Below, one piece after another: positions 28,414-37,380 of a stretch of 64,000 nucleotides of DNA (its first letter is position 1; the number at the start of each line of letters is the position of its first letter). A model generated the notes under the pieces. That model saw nothing but the letters and a program-made list of their open reading frames with translations. It ran no database searches and was not told where the DNA came from. This DNA comes from Psychrobacter sp. Choline-02u-9 (lineage in GTDB: Bacteria; Pseudomonadota; Gammaproteobacteria; Pseudomonadales; Moraxellaceae). The DNA lies in contig NZ_PJBF01000054.1 in assembly GCF_002836505.1 (NCBI RefSeq), positions 62,001 through 126,000 of the forward strand, in the 5' to 3' direction. Position numbers and translations under genes: made by a program.

Positions 28414-28878
28414 TCACGGAATCAAACTATCTACCAGAAGTTGAATGCTAGTATTTAATGCCTCATTAGCGAACTTCTTATTTCTCAAACTATGATTACA
28501 CACCGCTTCAGTTTGAATAGAAAAATCAGAATAGTGCTGAGTCACCGCCCAAATATGAAAAATCAAATGGATGGCAGACACGGACTTAATCTTGTTATCT
28601 GCAATCCAGCCGTCAATCACTGCCACTTTTTCACAAACCAAAGACCTTAAATGGCCTTTTAATACGGCCATCAAATGAGGTGCCCCTTGTATAATCTCTA
28701 ACGCATACAGTCTTGATGCTGCCGGTGATTTTTTTGAGATTTTATACTTTTCTTCAATATAGGTCTTAAGGGCAACCCTTGGGTCTTGGTTGGCGTTAAT
28801 CTCACTCAAAGGCGATAGCCACTTACTCAGCACCTTTTCTAAAACAGCAACATACAGAACTTCTTTACTTTGGAACAA
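28414..28878 (-). pseudogene. TetR-family regulator, N-terminally truncated
   Basis: About 154 residues that match the ligand-binding part of a RutR-like TetR regulator. The frame opens with FQSKEVLYVAVLEKVLSKW, which corresponds to the YFxSKExLY segment at the end of the TetR DNA-binding domain; the helix-turn-helix before it is missing. In frame upstream comes AGG then a TAG stop at the first bases of repeat R1, so the break is exactly at the repeat boundary. The remaining first codon is TTG with no ribosome site. It cannot bind DNA by itself and is scored as a relic. Confidence 0.8.
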
Positions 28879-29005
28879 CCTCTACTATTTTAAAGTAGGT
28901 CAACTGAATGTTATGGAGTGACAATATCTTACATGTATTGATTCTATCGAATTATAGGTATTATATGATTGAACAATAACAATGTAAGTTGTAATGCAAT
29001 TAATC
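28878..29005 (+). repeat. Island-end repeat copy R1
   Basis: This segment aligns with R2 (29747-29920) and R3 (37211-37380): an opening CCTCTAC, an AAAGTAGGTC block, then TTACATGTATTGAT and AATGTAAGTTGTAAT. It is the most diverged copy and its tail is lost after about 125 bases. It cuts a TetR gene on its left. The rest of the gap to 29113 shows no gene. Confidence 0.75.
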
Positions 29006-29113
29006 AAAATACTGTACGCAGATATTCAATCGGTAAAAATATATGCGGTGAAAGTACTGTCATTGTTTGTGCAAATGTACTATGAATAGTTATGGCATAG
29101 AATGGAAGGTTCT

Positions 29114-29746
29114 CTAGAACAGCACATCAATATTTCTTATTATCATTATTAGGCCACTGATAACCATTAGTATCAGTAGCATGATTCTAAACTGGCTAAT
29201 ACTAATGCCTGCTAAAAAGCGTTTGCCAATGATATTGCCAATCACGGCGCCCAGTCCTAATACAAGACCATACGCCCATATCTTGACGGTGAGTATCCCA
29301 AAAAAGGTGTAGCTGATGATTTGTACAATACCTACAAAGAAAGAATTAGCTGTTTTGGTCGCAATAAGACTTTCTTTTTCTAGTCCAGCATTCATATAAA
29401 AAGGGTTAAGAATAGGGCCGAGGCCACCTACCAAGGTGCTCATAAAAGCAATGGCAAAGCCCACAGGTACAAAACCTACTTTTGGCATATCAAATGTCTT
29501 GCTTACCTTACCAAACTTGTATTGGAAAATAGTCGAGACTAAAAATGCGCCAACCAATAACTGAATCCAGCCTGCGTCCAAACGACTAAACACCAATGCG
29601 GCTAGCCATGCACCTACGATAGCGCTTGGGACATAATACTTGGTCAATGACCAATCAATATCATGCCAAAATAGATAAAGTCGTGAGGCATTACTCAGAA
29701 AGGTAGCCACGTTGATTACAGGTGGTGCAATCGCTGTCCCTACCAT
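29114..29746 (-). pseudogene. TauE/SafE (YfcA-like) permease, N-terminally truncated
   Basis: About 210 residues of a TauE/SafE family membrane protein, with roughly six hydrophobic segments and the GGLGPILNPFY motif of the second family repeat. The usual first helix with GxGGG is missing, about 50 residues short. The frame opens at ATG 29746, and the preceding in-frame codons are AGG and a TAG stop inside the first bases of repeat R2, exactly as for the TetR relic at R1. The anion exporter function is therefore probably lost. Confidence 0.78.
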
Positions 29747-29920
29747 CCTCTACCATGTCAAAGTAGGTCGACTAAAGTACATGTTGTGACAATGTCTTAC
29801 ATGTATTGATATATATAGCCTGTATATATTGTACGACTGAATAATTACAATGTAAATTGTAATAGAATAAAATTTAACTCGTATTTAGGCACTGTGTTTT
29901 TATAGTATTTTTACCTCTAC
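29747..29920 (+). repeat. Island-end repeat copy R2 with tRNA-Val anticodon arm
   Basis: The copy opens with CCTCTACCATGTCAAAGTAG, identical but for one base to the anticodon arm of the tRNA-Val fragment at 37211-37230, and continues in parallel with R3 for about 170 bases, including AATTTAACTCGTATTTAGGC without a mismatch. It truncates the TauE/SafE gene on its left. Confidence 0.85.
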
Positions 29921-30083
29921 TCAAGCCCTTATTAGAATAAAAAATATGTGTGTTCGTTGAAAATCTATTCTTATTGCATCTACTATTGTCATTTTTGAGT
30001 TTCTACGTATTGTTTCTACTACTTATTCTCTGCATATTATAAGGAGATTACTGTCCTAATCTCTGCATATTTCTGAGGAACAT

Positions 30084-30607
30084 ATGAAGCATGTTACTTA
30101 TATTCATGAACATCTAAACTGGACTGAATGGCAATGGTCGGACAAAAAGCTATTGCCACTTGTTAGTCGTGTGCGGATATTACAAGGCCATTTACTAGGA
30201 AAGCTGCTAACACTAGGGTTCGATCTGAATGTTGAGGCACAATTAGATGCGGTGACCTTAGAGATTATCAAAACTTCTGAGATAGAAGGTGAGACACTAA
30301 ATGATGAGCAGGTTCGTTCTTCAGTTGCGCGGCATTTAGGGCTGAATAATGCCAGTATGCCAACCAATACTCGTGAGATCGATGCAGTGGTAGAGATGAT
30401 GCTAAGTGCTACCTATCATTATCAACAGCCGTTATTATTAGATGATCTACTCGGATGGCATCGAGCATTATTTCCAGATGGATATAGTGGGCTTTATGTG
30501 GGCTAGTTTTAGGTGTGCTATCTGGTGCACAAAATGAGCAGCAGCTAGTGAAGTATTCACCTGATGTGATTTTAGACAAGCTGACTGAGCTAAAAGAGCT
30601 TATTTAA
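30084..30607 (+). pseudogene. Fic-family AMPylase with N-terminal DUF4172, internally deleted
   Basis: The first 140 codons match the N-terminal part of DUF4172-Fic proteins, including the inhibitory helix motif TSEIEGE ((S/T)xxxE(G/N)), then LLGWHRALFPDGYSGLYVG and a TAG stop at 30508. The catalytic HPFxDGNGR motif is absent. After the stop, another frame reads VLGVLSGAQNEQQLVKYSPD and DKLTELKELI to a stop at 30607, resembling the distal end of such a protein. An internal deletion of the catalytic core is the simplest reading. The surviving N-terminal piece may still be translated but cannot AMPylate. Confidence 0.75.
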
Positions 30608-30646
30608 CTCAAAGCTAAGTCTAAGTTTCAATATATGAAAAATAGT

Positions 30647-30680
30647 AAAGCCATAAGAGCAGTGACTTTTATGGCTTTTT
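30647..30680 (+). terminator. Rho-independent terminator
   Basis: Stem AAAGCCATAA / TTATGGCTTT (30647-30656 and 30669-30678) with a T tract, 40 bases after the end of the Fic relic. Confidence 0.8.
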
Positions 30681-30841
30681 TAATTTGGAGGTTTTATCCT
30701 AGATTCTATGTAACTGCCGTTTAGATTAAAGGCTTACTAATACAGTCGTCAAACAGAATCATAAAGTGATTTTCTGATGTCTTTAGGGTAGTCAAAGAAT
30801 ACCGTTAAGCCATCCTAGTTACTGCGTCAATAAAAAATAGG

Positions 30842-31822
30842 TTATATCAGCTGATTCTCTTGCCTGTAATGGCTTGGTGTCATGCCATAGTTTTTTTTGA
30901 AGGTGCTAGAGAATGCACTGTTATCGATAAAGCCGCTTGCTAGTACGATTTGGCTAATAGGCAGCGTAGTATGTTTAAGAATATATTTGGCGTGTTCAAG
31001 GCGCAATCGCACGTAATACTGTTGCGGTGAACAACTAAAATTTTTATTAAATATGCGCTGTAATTGTCTACTTGATAATCCAAGATGACGGGCAATATCC
31101 TTAACGCTTAAAGGCTCTTCAAGATTGGTTTTCATCAATGAAATAGCATCTATCACATTGGTATAGCTACTGCTCAGTATTTTTGGCTTGGGCATATGCT
31201 GTACGTAAGTAGGCTCACGTATAGAGGTGATAATAAACATATCTTGTATCTTGGAAACGATGTGATGACCATGATGCTTATTGATGATATGTAAAGTCAT
31301 ATCCAATGCGCAAGCCCCACCTGAACAAGAGTATAGCTGCGGTGCTATTGTAAATATCTGGTCATTAAAAATAACACCTGGATAGCTTTCTTGGGCTACG
31401 CTGATGTTCTCCCAATGCAATGAGGCTGCTTGCTGTTCAAGTAAGCCGGCAGCCGCCAATGCTAGCGCTCCTGTACACAAACCGCCAAGTGCAATATCCC
31501 GTACTGCCAATCGCTGAATTAAGGTAATGAGCTTACTAGATTCCAAGTAATCTGTTTGGTGTCCTCCGCATACAAATACCAAGTCGCAGGTTAATAAGTA
31601 GTCGAGTGGTGCAGTATGACTTAACTTGATACCGTTACTACTACTGGTCTTATTGTCATCGAACCCTGCCACTACCCACGAGTATAAGAGTTGCTCGCTC
31701 ACATAGTTTGCCATTCGAAGTGGCTCAATGATATTGCTGAACGCTAACATGGTGAAGCCGTTAATCAGTAAAAACCCAATACGTCTAGGCTTGTCCGTCG
31801 TTTTTTTTGTTATCTGCGTCAT
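30842..31822 (-). CDS. GlxA-family transcriptional regulator (DJ-1/PfpI plus AraC)
   Basis: A 326-residue regulator with an N-terminal class I glutamine-amidotransferase-like domain (IGFLLINGFTMLAFSN; VFVCGGHQTD; ALGGLCTGALALAAAG) and a C-terminal AraC domain with two helix-turn-helices (SVKDIARHLGLSSRQLQRIF and QIVLASGFIDNSAFSSTFKK). ATG 31822 with GGAGG nine bases upstream is preferred to 31843. It is divergent from the creatinase gene with a 164-base shared region. This family often controls amine and quaternary ammonium catabolism, such as carnitine, dimethylglycine and arginine pathways, so control of the creatine genes is the likely role. Confidence 0.92.
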   Translation of the reverse strand: MTQITKKTTDKPRRIGFLLINGFTMLAFSNIIEPLRMANYVSEQLLYSWVVAGFDDNKTSSSNGIKLSHTAPLDYLLTCDLVFVCGGHQTDYLESSKLITLIQRLAVRDIALGGLCTGALALAAAGLLEQQAASLHWENISVAQESYPGVIFNDQIFTIAPQLYSCSGGACALDMTLHIINKHHGHHIVSKIQDMFIITSIREPTYVQHMPKPKILSSSYTNVIDAISLMKTNLEEPLSVKDIARHLGLSSRQLQRIFNKNFSCSPQQYYVRLRLEHAKYILKHTTLPISQIVLASGFIDNSAFSSTFKKNYGMTPSHYRQENQLI

Positions 31823-31986
31823 CCTATTTCGCCTCCCACACATCTCAACTTCTAATCAATATTAAGATATTTTTCTGAATGTCTGATTATAAACATAAAA
31901 TGTCGCTTATGAAAAAATACCTTATTAATTTTACCTCTATTATCGAACGTGTTCTCAGTTAATTATTACTACTTTGGAGACGTTCC

Positions 31987-33303
31987 ATGTCAGCACTAAA
32001 AGACCTTACTAGCACGTTATCTTCTACAGATTTTTCTCGAAAATCGATGAATTCATTAAACCTAACCTCTTTAGATGGCTCATTAGATAATCTGCATCTC
32101 CCAAGTCTAATCGAAATTAAAAACGGCCAGAAAGTGCAACCGACTTTTAGTCATCAAGAATATGCAAATCGTCATGAGAAACTTCGTGAGTATTTAGATA
32201 ATCATGGCATTGTGGCGGCGCTTTTCACCTCGATACATAACATCAATTACTACTCTGACTTTATATATTGCTCTTTTGGGCGACCTTATGGACTAGTCGT
32301 TACTTCAAAAGAAGTTGTGTCAATCTCTGCCAATATCGATGGTGGACAGCCTTGGCGGCGTACTGTGGGCGACAATAATATTGTTTACACTGATTGGCAG
32401 CGTGATAACTATTTCAAAGCCATTGCTCAACAAATTCCTCATCACGGCCGCGTTGGTATTGAGTTCGATCATTTACCAATGGATCGCTTTGCTAAGCTCA
32501 AAGCTATCTTACCCAATGTAGAGTTTGTCGATATTAGCCTAGCATGTATGACCATGAGAATGGTTAAGTCCTCTGAAGAGATAGCGCTAATAACAAAGGG
32601 TGCTCAGGTCTGTGATATTGGTGGAGCTGCATTGGTACAGGCTGTTTATGATGGCGTGCCCGAATACGAAGTTGCCTTGGCATCTACACAAGCGATGGTG
32701 AAGGCTATTGGTGAGCAGTTTGGTCAAGTGGAACTCATGGATACATGGACATGGTTTCAGTCAGGTATTAATACGGATGGTGCCCACAATCCAGTGACCA
32801 ATCGTCGTGTCCAATCGGGTGATATATTGAGTCTTAACTGTTTTTCTATGATAGCAGGCTACTACACCGCGCTTGAACGCACATTGTTCTTGGATAAATG
32901 TGATGCAGATTCACTACGCTACTGGCAGATAAATTGTGAAGTGCATGAAGCAGGTCTTGAGCTTATCAAACCTGGCGTGCGCTGCTGCGATATCGCACAT
33001 GAGCTGAATAAAATTTATGCAAAATATGACTTATTAGAAAAACGCAGCTTTGGTTATGGCCATTCTTTTGGTGTGCTTAGCCATTATTATGGACGCGAGG
33101 CAGGACTTGAGCTACGTGAAGATATTGAAACAGTGCTTGAGCCCGGTATGGTCATCTCTATGGAGCCGATGATTATGATTCCAGAGGGCATGCCGGGTGC
33201 TGGCGGTTATCGAGAGCATGACATCTTAGTCATCAATGAGACGGGCGCTGATAATATCACAGGCTTTAAGTACGGCCCGGAGCATAATATTATCGGTCGT
33301 TAA
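31987..33303 (+). CDS. Creatinase (creatine amidinohydrolase)
   Basis: Hydrolyses creatine to sarcosine and urea in the cytoplasm. The sequence follows Pseudomonas creatinase along its whole length: HNINYYSDFIYCSFGRPY, NIDGGQPWRRTVG, the catalytic His in FQSGINTDGAHNPVT, FGYGHSFGVLSHYYG and EPGMVISMEPMIM with the substrate-binding glutamates. Although of pita-bread M24 fold, creatinase uses no metal. It has about 35 extra N-terminal residues; GGAG eight bases before ATG 31987 supports the long form, with ATG 32047 as an alternative. It heads a plus-strand creatine module with a small membrane protein and an SSS symporter. Confidence 0.94.
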   Translation: MSALKDLTSTLSSTDFSRKSMNSLNLTSLDGSLDNLHLPSLIEIKNGQKVQPTFSHQEYANRHEKLREYLDNHGIVAALFTSIHNINYYSDFIYCSFGRPYGLVVTSKEVVSISANIDGGQPWRRTVGDNNIVYTDWQRDNYFKAIAQQIPHHGRVGIEFDHLPMDRFAKLKAILPNVEFVDISLACMTMRMVKSSEEIALITKGAQVCDIGGAALVQAVYDGVPEYEVALASTQAMVKAIGEQFGQVELMDTWTWFQSGINTDGAHNPVTNRRVQSGDILSLNCFSMIAGYYTALERTLFLDKCDADSLRYWQINCEVHEAGLELIKPGVRCCDIAHELNKIYAKYDLLEKRSFGYGHSFGVLSHYYGREAGLELREDIETVLEPGMVISMEPMIMIPEGMPGAGGYREHDILVINETGADNITGFKYGPEHNIIGR

Positions 33304-33449
33304 TGTAGGGGAGTGTCATCAATAAATACTGTCTATATTGAGTGGGCTACCATGAATAATTTTCTTATTTTAAGCCCGCCAACATAGATGATGATGCGCC
33401 TCGCACGATGCAATTATTTTCACATTTTACTTATTAAGGAAATAACATT

Positions 33450-33557
33450 ATGGACCTGTTTCTTAACAGCTGGACGTTATTTTGGTTTTTGACCATTAAT
33501 GTACTGACGCTATTACTGGCAGTGAGTTATTTCTTCGTAGAGCGTCATAACAAGTAA
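33450..33557 (+). CDS. 35-residue membrane protein, putative symporter accessory subunit
   Basis: A short open frame reading MDLFLNSWTLFWFLTI followed by a hydrophobic run to FFVERHNK: one membrane helix with a basic tail. AAGGA at 33436-33440 lies nine bases before the ATG. It ends 26 bases before the SSS symporter gene and is on the same strand. Small single-helix proteins are known to be encoded before some sodium:solute symporters, so an accessory role is plausible but inferred. Confidence 0.65.
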   Translation: MDLFLNSWTLFWFLTINVLTLLLAVSYFFVERHNK

Positions 33558-33583
33558 TGTAGTAAACGATACGAGGAATCGAC

Positions 33584-35047
33584 ATGTTTATTAATTGGAT
33601 GATATTGTTAGCAGCAATTGCGCTTCTCATTGTATTGGCTAGTAAAGCTTCAAAAGTCATGTCAGCAGATGAGGAAAGTGGTTTTTTAGTAGCCGGTCGC
33701 TCATTAGGGCCTTTTGTTATGGCAGGTACTGTCGTGGCTACTGGGTTTAGTGGTTGGGGCTTTATGGGCTCACCTGGTGCCGCATACCAATATGGGACGA
33801 TTGAGCTTTTAGGTAATTTCTTTTTTGCACCAGCCATGGTCGTCGCCGTATTATTTTTTGCGGTCTATTTGCGTAATAGAGCCATGAAGATGGGTAGTAG
33901 TACCATTCCTGAATTTATCGTCAATTTGCACTGTAATGATCGAAATTCAGTATCTGCTCGCACTTTGCGTATTGTCACGTCTTTAGGCATGATTATATTT
34001 TTGACCGTATTTTTGACGGCTCAGATTAGAGCGCTTGGTATGTTGGGTAGTAGCTGGCTAGGTATTTCACCTCTTCTGGCTTCTGCGCTTTTATTGGTAA
34101 TTATTACTATTTATACCATGGCAGGCGGATTGCTCGCCGTTGCTTGGACTGATACTTTTATGGTGATTGGGATGGCCACTGCTGCCATTTATATAGTGGT
34201 TCAGGTGTTCACTGACATTCCGTTAGCAGATATGATGACGCAGCTGAATGCGATAGATCCAAACCTTGTCAATCCAGAAAATTCTAACCCATATGGCAAT
34301 GCCAAAGCTTCTGTTTTTCTAGTATTTGTCTATGCACTTATCTTTAGTACTGCATTGCCCTATATGTCAGTACGTTTTTTGGCGATGAAATCTAATATTA
34401 GTATTGCCAAAACAGGCTTTTATACGGCCATTCTAGGGTGTATTTTGAGTTTGGTGCCTATCGTTGGCTTATATGTTCGTATCAAAAACCCCGGTCTGAT
34501 CAATCCCGATGAAGCAATGCCTTGGTATTTAGCCAATGCTATTCCAAGTGTAGTGGGCAGCGTGATCACTTTGTTTATTCTTTTTGCTATGAAATCTACG
34601 GCAAACTCTATCTTGCATACCTTATCAACTGCTGCCTCACATGATTTGCGTTTGGCAGTATTTGACAATAAACCTCGCACTGAGGCTGAGCTATTGAAAC
34701 TGAATAGATTGTGGGTCGCTATTGTGGCTGCTATCGCCTTCATTTCTACCTTCTTCTTACCTGAAGCGATGCTTAGCTATCTAGGAATATTCTCTAGCGG
34801 TACCTTAATGGCAGCTTTATCTGGCGTGCTTTTAGTGACTATCTTTTATAAAGGCTCAACGATGGCTGCTATTGCCTCTATTATCATCGGTGCTGTTTGT
34901 AGTAGTTATCTCTTAACATCAGGTATTGTCGGCTGGGTAGAGGGACCTCTTATCGGATCAGCTGCATCAGCCATCACTTACTTGGTCGTTAGTGTGTTGG
35001 TTCCTAATAGAGTCAAAGTCATATCAGAAGAAGCTGTCAGCGCTTAG
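33584..35047 (+). CDS. Sodium:solute symporter (SSS family), probable creatine or amine uptake
   Basis: A 487-residue inner-membrane carrier with about thirteen hydrophobic helices. SSS features include FLVAGRSLGPFVMAGTVVAT in the first helices, FSGWGFMGSPGAAYQYG, and the GLLAVAWTDTFMVIGM segment near helix 5. GAGGA seven bases before ATG 33584 supports the start. It lies downstream of creatinase and the small membrane protein on the same strand; uptake of creatine is inferred from that position only. Proline, pantothenate or another amine are alternatives. Confidence 0.87.
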   Translation: MFINWMILLAAIALLIVLASKASKVMSADEESGFLVAGRSLGPFVMAGTVVATGFSGWGFMGSPGAAYQYGTIELLGNFFFAPAMVVAVLFFAVYLRNRAMKMGSSTIPEFIVNLHCNDRNSVSARTLRIVTSLGMIIFLTVFLTAQIRALGMLGSSWLGISPLLASALLLVIITIYTMAGGLLAVAWTDTFMVIGMATAAIYIVVQVFTDIPLADMMTQLNAIDPNLVNPENSNPYGNAKASVFLVFVYALIFSTALPYMSVRFLAMKSNISIAKTGFYTAILGCILSLVPIVGLYVRIKNPGLINPDEAMPWYLANAIPSVVGSVITLFILFAMKSTANSILHTLSTAASHDLRLAVFDNKPRTEAELLKLNRLWVAIVAAIAFISTFFLPEAMLSYLGIFSSGTLMAALSGVLLVTIFYKGSTMAAIASIIIGAVCSSYLLTSGIVGWVEGPLIGSAASAITYLVVSVLVPNRVKVISEEAVSA

Positions 35048-35270
35048 ATATAGATACTTATATTTATTAATACTTAACAGAGCCTAAGTTAACCGCTGAG
35101 TTTATTGACTGATAGTCATAAATTCAGCGGTTTACGTATTCAGTAAGGCTGGCAAGTATGAGTTGTATAGATAAGCTAATGCTGATTAACACTCAGTTAT
35201 TTTGTACCAGTTTTATATTTACTCAATGATATTACGAACATTTTATGTTCAATAATAGAGGTGACTAGTC

Positions 35271-36224
35271 GTGGAAGTATTGAAAACCAGACCTATAGCG
35301 GTTGATGTCAAGCCATGGATTGGCACCATACAAATTGTCATGGCGGCCATATGTTGGGGCACACTTGGTATATTTTCGACTTATCTTAGTCAATTAGGTT
35401 TTAGTAGTTGGCAAATTACGATATTGCGTATCATAACGGCAGCTATTATTGCTATAACGATGTTGCCTAAGATCTGGAAACCATTAAGTAGGCTAATACT
35501 CGGTCAATGGTTTGGGCTTGGTCTACAATCCCTAATTGGCGTACTGGGTATGACGGTTTGCTACTTATTTGCAGTGCTTCATGTGGGAGCAGGCACAGCA
35601 GTCGCATTACTCTATACGGCGCCAGTCTTTAGCTTAATATTCTCGCACCTATTATTAGATGAGCGAATTACTTATAAAGCTGCATTGTTAGCAGTTGTAG
35701 CAGTGATTGGCGTTGGTATGACTACGATGGGTGGCACTACTGAAGGGAATTTGGGTATTGCCGTTGGGCTGCTTTCTGGCGTTTGTTACTCTTTATATGG
35801 TGTGCTTGGTAAACGCGCCATGCATCATAAACACTCTGCACCACTTGTCTTTTTTACGTCAATTTTGTTCAGTGGCATTGTATTATTGTTCATTCCTACC
35901 ACGTATACAACTTATTATAAGCTGATACAGCTTCCTGTTATTAGCTGGATATATGTACTGGGCTTATCTTTGGTGGGTACGATTGCACCTTTTGCATTAT
36001 ATATGAAAGCATTAGAAAAACTACCAGCCACACGCGCGTCAGTATTTACTATCTTTGAACCTTTGACCGCAATATTTTTGGCAGTGTTGCTCCTGCATCA
36101 AATGTTATCAGGTATTCAATATATAGGTGTTTTTTTGATTTTGCTCGTTGCTCTATTAAATGGGCTAACAAATTCGACCAATGTACAACTGCCGAGATGG
36201 TTTAGAAGACAAAAATTATCGTAA
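35271..36224 (+). CDS. EamA/DMT-family transporter
   Basis: A 317-residue inner-membrane protein with ten hydrophobic helices in two EamA repeats. The first half has ICWGTLGIFSTYLSQLG and HVGAGTAVALLYTAPVFSLI; the second half has EPLTAIFLAVLLLHQMLSG, both typical. The start is GTG at 35271 behind an AGAGGTG site. It follows the creatine symporter by 220 bases on the same strand and may move a product of the pathway, but the substrate is unknown. Confidence 0.85.
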   Translation: MEVLKTRPIAVDVKPWIGTIQIVMAAICWGTLGIFSTYLSQLGFSSWQITILRIITAAIIAITMLPKIWKPLSRLILGQWFGLGLQSLIGVLGMTVCYLFAVLHVGAGTAVALLYTAPVFSLIFSHLLLDERITYKAALLAVVAVIGVGMTTMGGTTEGNLGIAVGLLSGVCYSLYGVLGKRAMHHKHSAPLVFFTSILFSGIVLLFIPTTYTTYYKLIQLPVISWIYVLGLSLVGTIAPFALYMKALEKLPATRASVFTIFEPLTAIFLAVLLLHQMLSGIQYIGVFLILLVALLNGLTNSTNVQLPRWFRRQKLS

Positions 36225-36521
36225 TTTAGTTTTATAGACATTATTATTTATAATACAACTCTCTCAAATCAGTTGCTTCTAAAAAATAATTTGATATAAG
36301 AGCTACGACTCTAATGGCAGGATGGTTATCATTTCTTCTTAAAGTATGCAGCGTAGAAACTCAGCTTAGATGAAATAGGTATATTTTGCTATATCCTGGT
36401 ATATTTTGGTATAAGTGACTGAAATTACTTATTATTTTACAATAATTACTTGCAATTTCTGTAGATAACAGTAGATTAAATTATATAAGATTTCAATAAG
36501 TATGATTGGATTTCACTATTT

Positions 36522-36734
36522 ATGAAAAAGACTTACCTAAACGATATAAAGCAAAAAGAGCTAAGTGTTCATAAAGCTAATATTGGCTACTATAAAATAT
36601 TTAATCACCTTATTTTGCCTTACATGTTAAAGAGCGATATTGAATTTTGGACTCGAATTCAGTGTTCGCAAGTGTTTCAAGTAGAAAAGCAAGGTAGTAG
36701 AGGGTATTTATTCTACGACAATTGGAGTTTGTAA
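36522..36734 (+). CDS. Small hypothetical protein
   Basis: A 70-residue basic frame ending one base before the start of the helix-turn-helix gene. It shows no signal, membrane helix or known motif, and its ribosome site is weak. Close coupling to the next gene is the only support. I do not recognise it; it might be the remnant of a longer gene. Confidence 0.35.
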   Translation: MKKTYLNDIKQKELSVHKANIGYYKIFNHLILPYMLKSDIEFWTRIQCSQVFQVEKQGSRGYLFYDNWSL

Positions 36735-36735
36735 G

Positions 36736-36963
36736 ATGATAGTTAACCATCTCCCAACTTTACTAGCTGAAAGAAGGCTAAAAGTAGCGGATGCCGTACG
36801 AGCAACAGGGGTAAGCAAGACGACATTACATAAGATATATAACGATCAATCATCTAGAATTGATTTTGATACTATAGATAAGCTTTGTGAGTATTTAGAA
36901 GTAGAGGTGGGGGATATTTTTGAATATGTAAAAGAGGATAAAGAGAAAAATACTCAGAAATAG
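36736..36963 (+). CDS. Small Cro/CI-type (XRE) regulator
   Basis: A 75-residue single-domain DNA-binding protein of the Cro/C1 type. The helix-turn-helix is VADAVRATGVSKTTLHKIYN, followed by DFDTIDKLCEYLEVEVGDIFEY, the standard closing helices of this small family. GGAG about nine bases upstream supports ATG 36736. Such regulators are common on integrated elements and phages; it lies just left of the tRNA-Val fragment and repeat R3. The gap from 36964 to 37141 contains two GGTCACCAT copies about 12 bases apart and no gene. Confidence 0.8.
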   Translation: MIVNHLPTLLAERRLKVADAVRATGVSKTTLHKIYNDQSSRIDFDTIDKLCEYLEVEVGDIFEYVKEDKEKNTQK

Positions 36964-37144
36964 GTTTTAGCTTACAGTTTAAAGTAGAGGTCAAAAAGAG
37001 GGTTTTAATTTTAATGGTTTTTAAGGGTCGGTCACCATTTGGTCACCATCACTTTTTTGAATGATTTAAATCTGATTGCATAATCATGACTATGAGGTGA
37101 TATAAGAAAGTATTTTTCGCTACAGCCCATATATTACAGACAAA

Positions 37145-37174
37145 AAAAGCCCCAATCTTAAGATTGGGGCTTTT
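37145..37174 (-). terminator. Terminator of the tRNA-Val gene
   Basis: A perfect 15-base palindrome arm pair, AAAAGCCCCAATCTT / AAGATTGGGGCTTTT, with extra A/T tails at 37142-37148. It lies just downstream (minus strand) of the tRNA-Val 3' end and is the native tRNA terminator. Confidence 0.9.
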
Positions 37175-37180
37175 CGAATC

Positions 37181-37230
37181 TGGTAGGCGTAATCGGATTC
37201 GAACCAACGACCTCTACCATGTCAAGGTAG
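37181..37230 (-). pseudogene. tRNA-Val(GAC) 3' half at an attachment site
   Basis: Read on the minus strand, it gives an anticodon stem-loop CTACCTTGACATGGTAG with anticodon GAC, a variable region, a T arm with GGTTCGAATCC, the acceptor 3' strand and CCA. The D arm and acceptor 5' strand are missing: beyond 37231 the sequence is the repeat R3, with no tRNA pairing. This is what remains at the far end when an element integrates into a tRNA 3' part. The complete gene would be expected beyond the right edge of the window. Confidence 0.85.
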
Positions 37231-37380
37231 GTCGACCAAAGTACATATTATGATAATATCTTACATACATTGATATAAAAAGGATTTAGATATTATAAGG
37301 CTGAATAATCAGAATGTAAATTATAATCGAATAAAATTTAACTCGTATTTAGGCACTATATTTTTATAGTGTTTTTACCG
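37211..37380 (+). repeat. Island-end repeat copy R3, putative att site
   Basis: The first 20 bases overlap the tRNA-Val anticodon arm; the remainder aligns with R2 through GTCGACCAAAGTACAT, AATGTAAATTATAAT and AATAAAATTTAACTCGTATT to ATTTTTATAGTGTTTTTACC. It forms the junction between tRNA DNA and the large island that extends to the window's right edge. Confidence 0.85.

Noticed and set aside
37020..37050. Two close GGTCACCAT copies, considered as a repeat array or CRISPR fragment
   Set aside because: Only two short copies with no regular spacing or further units; no CRISPR array or cas gene is present in the window.
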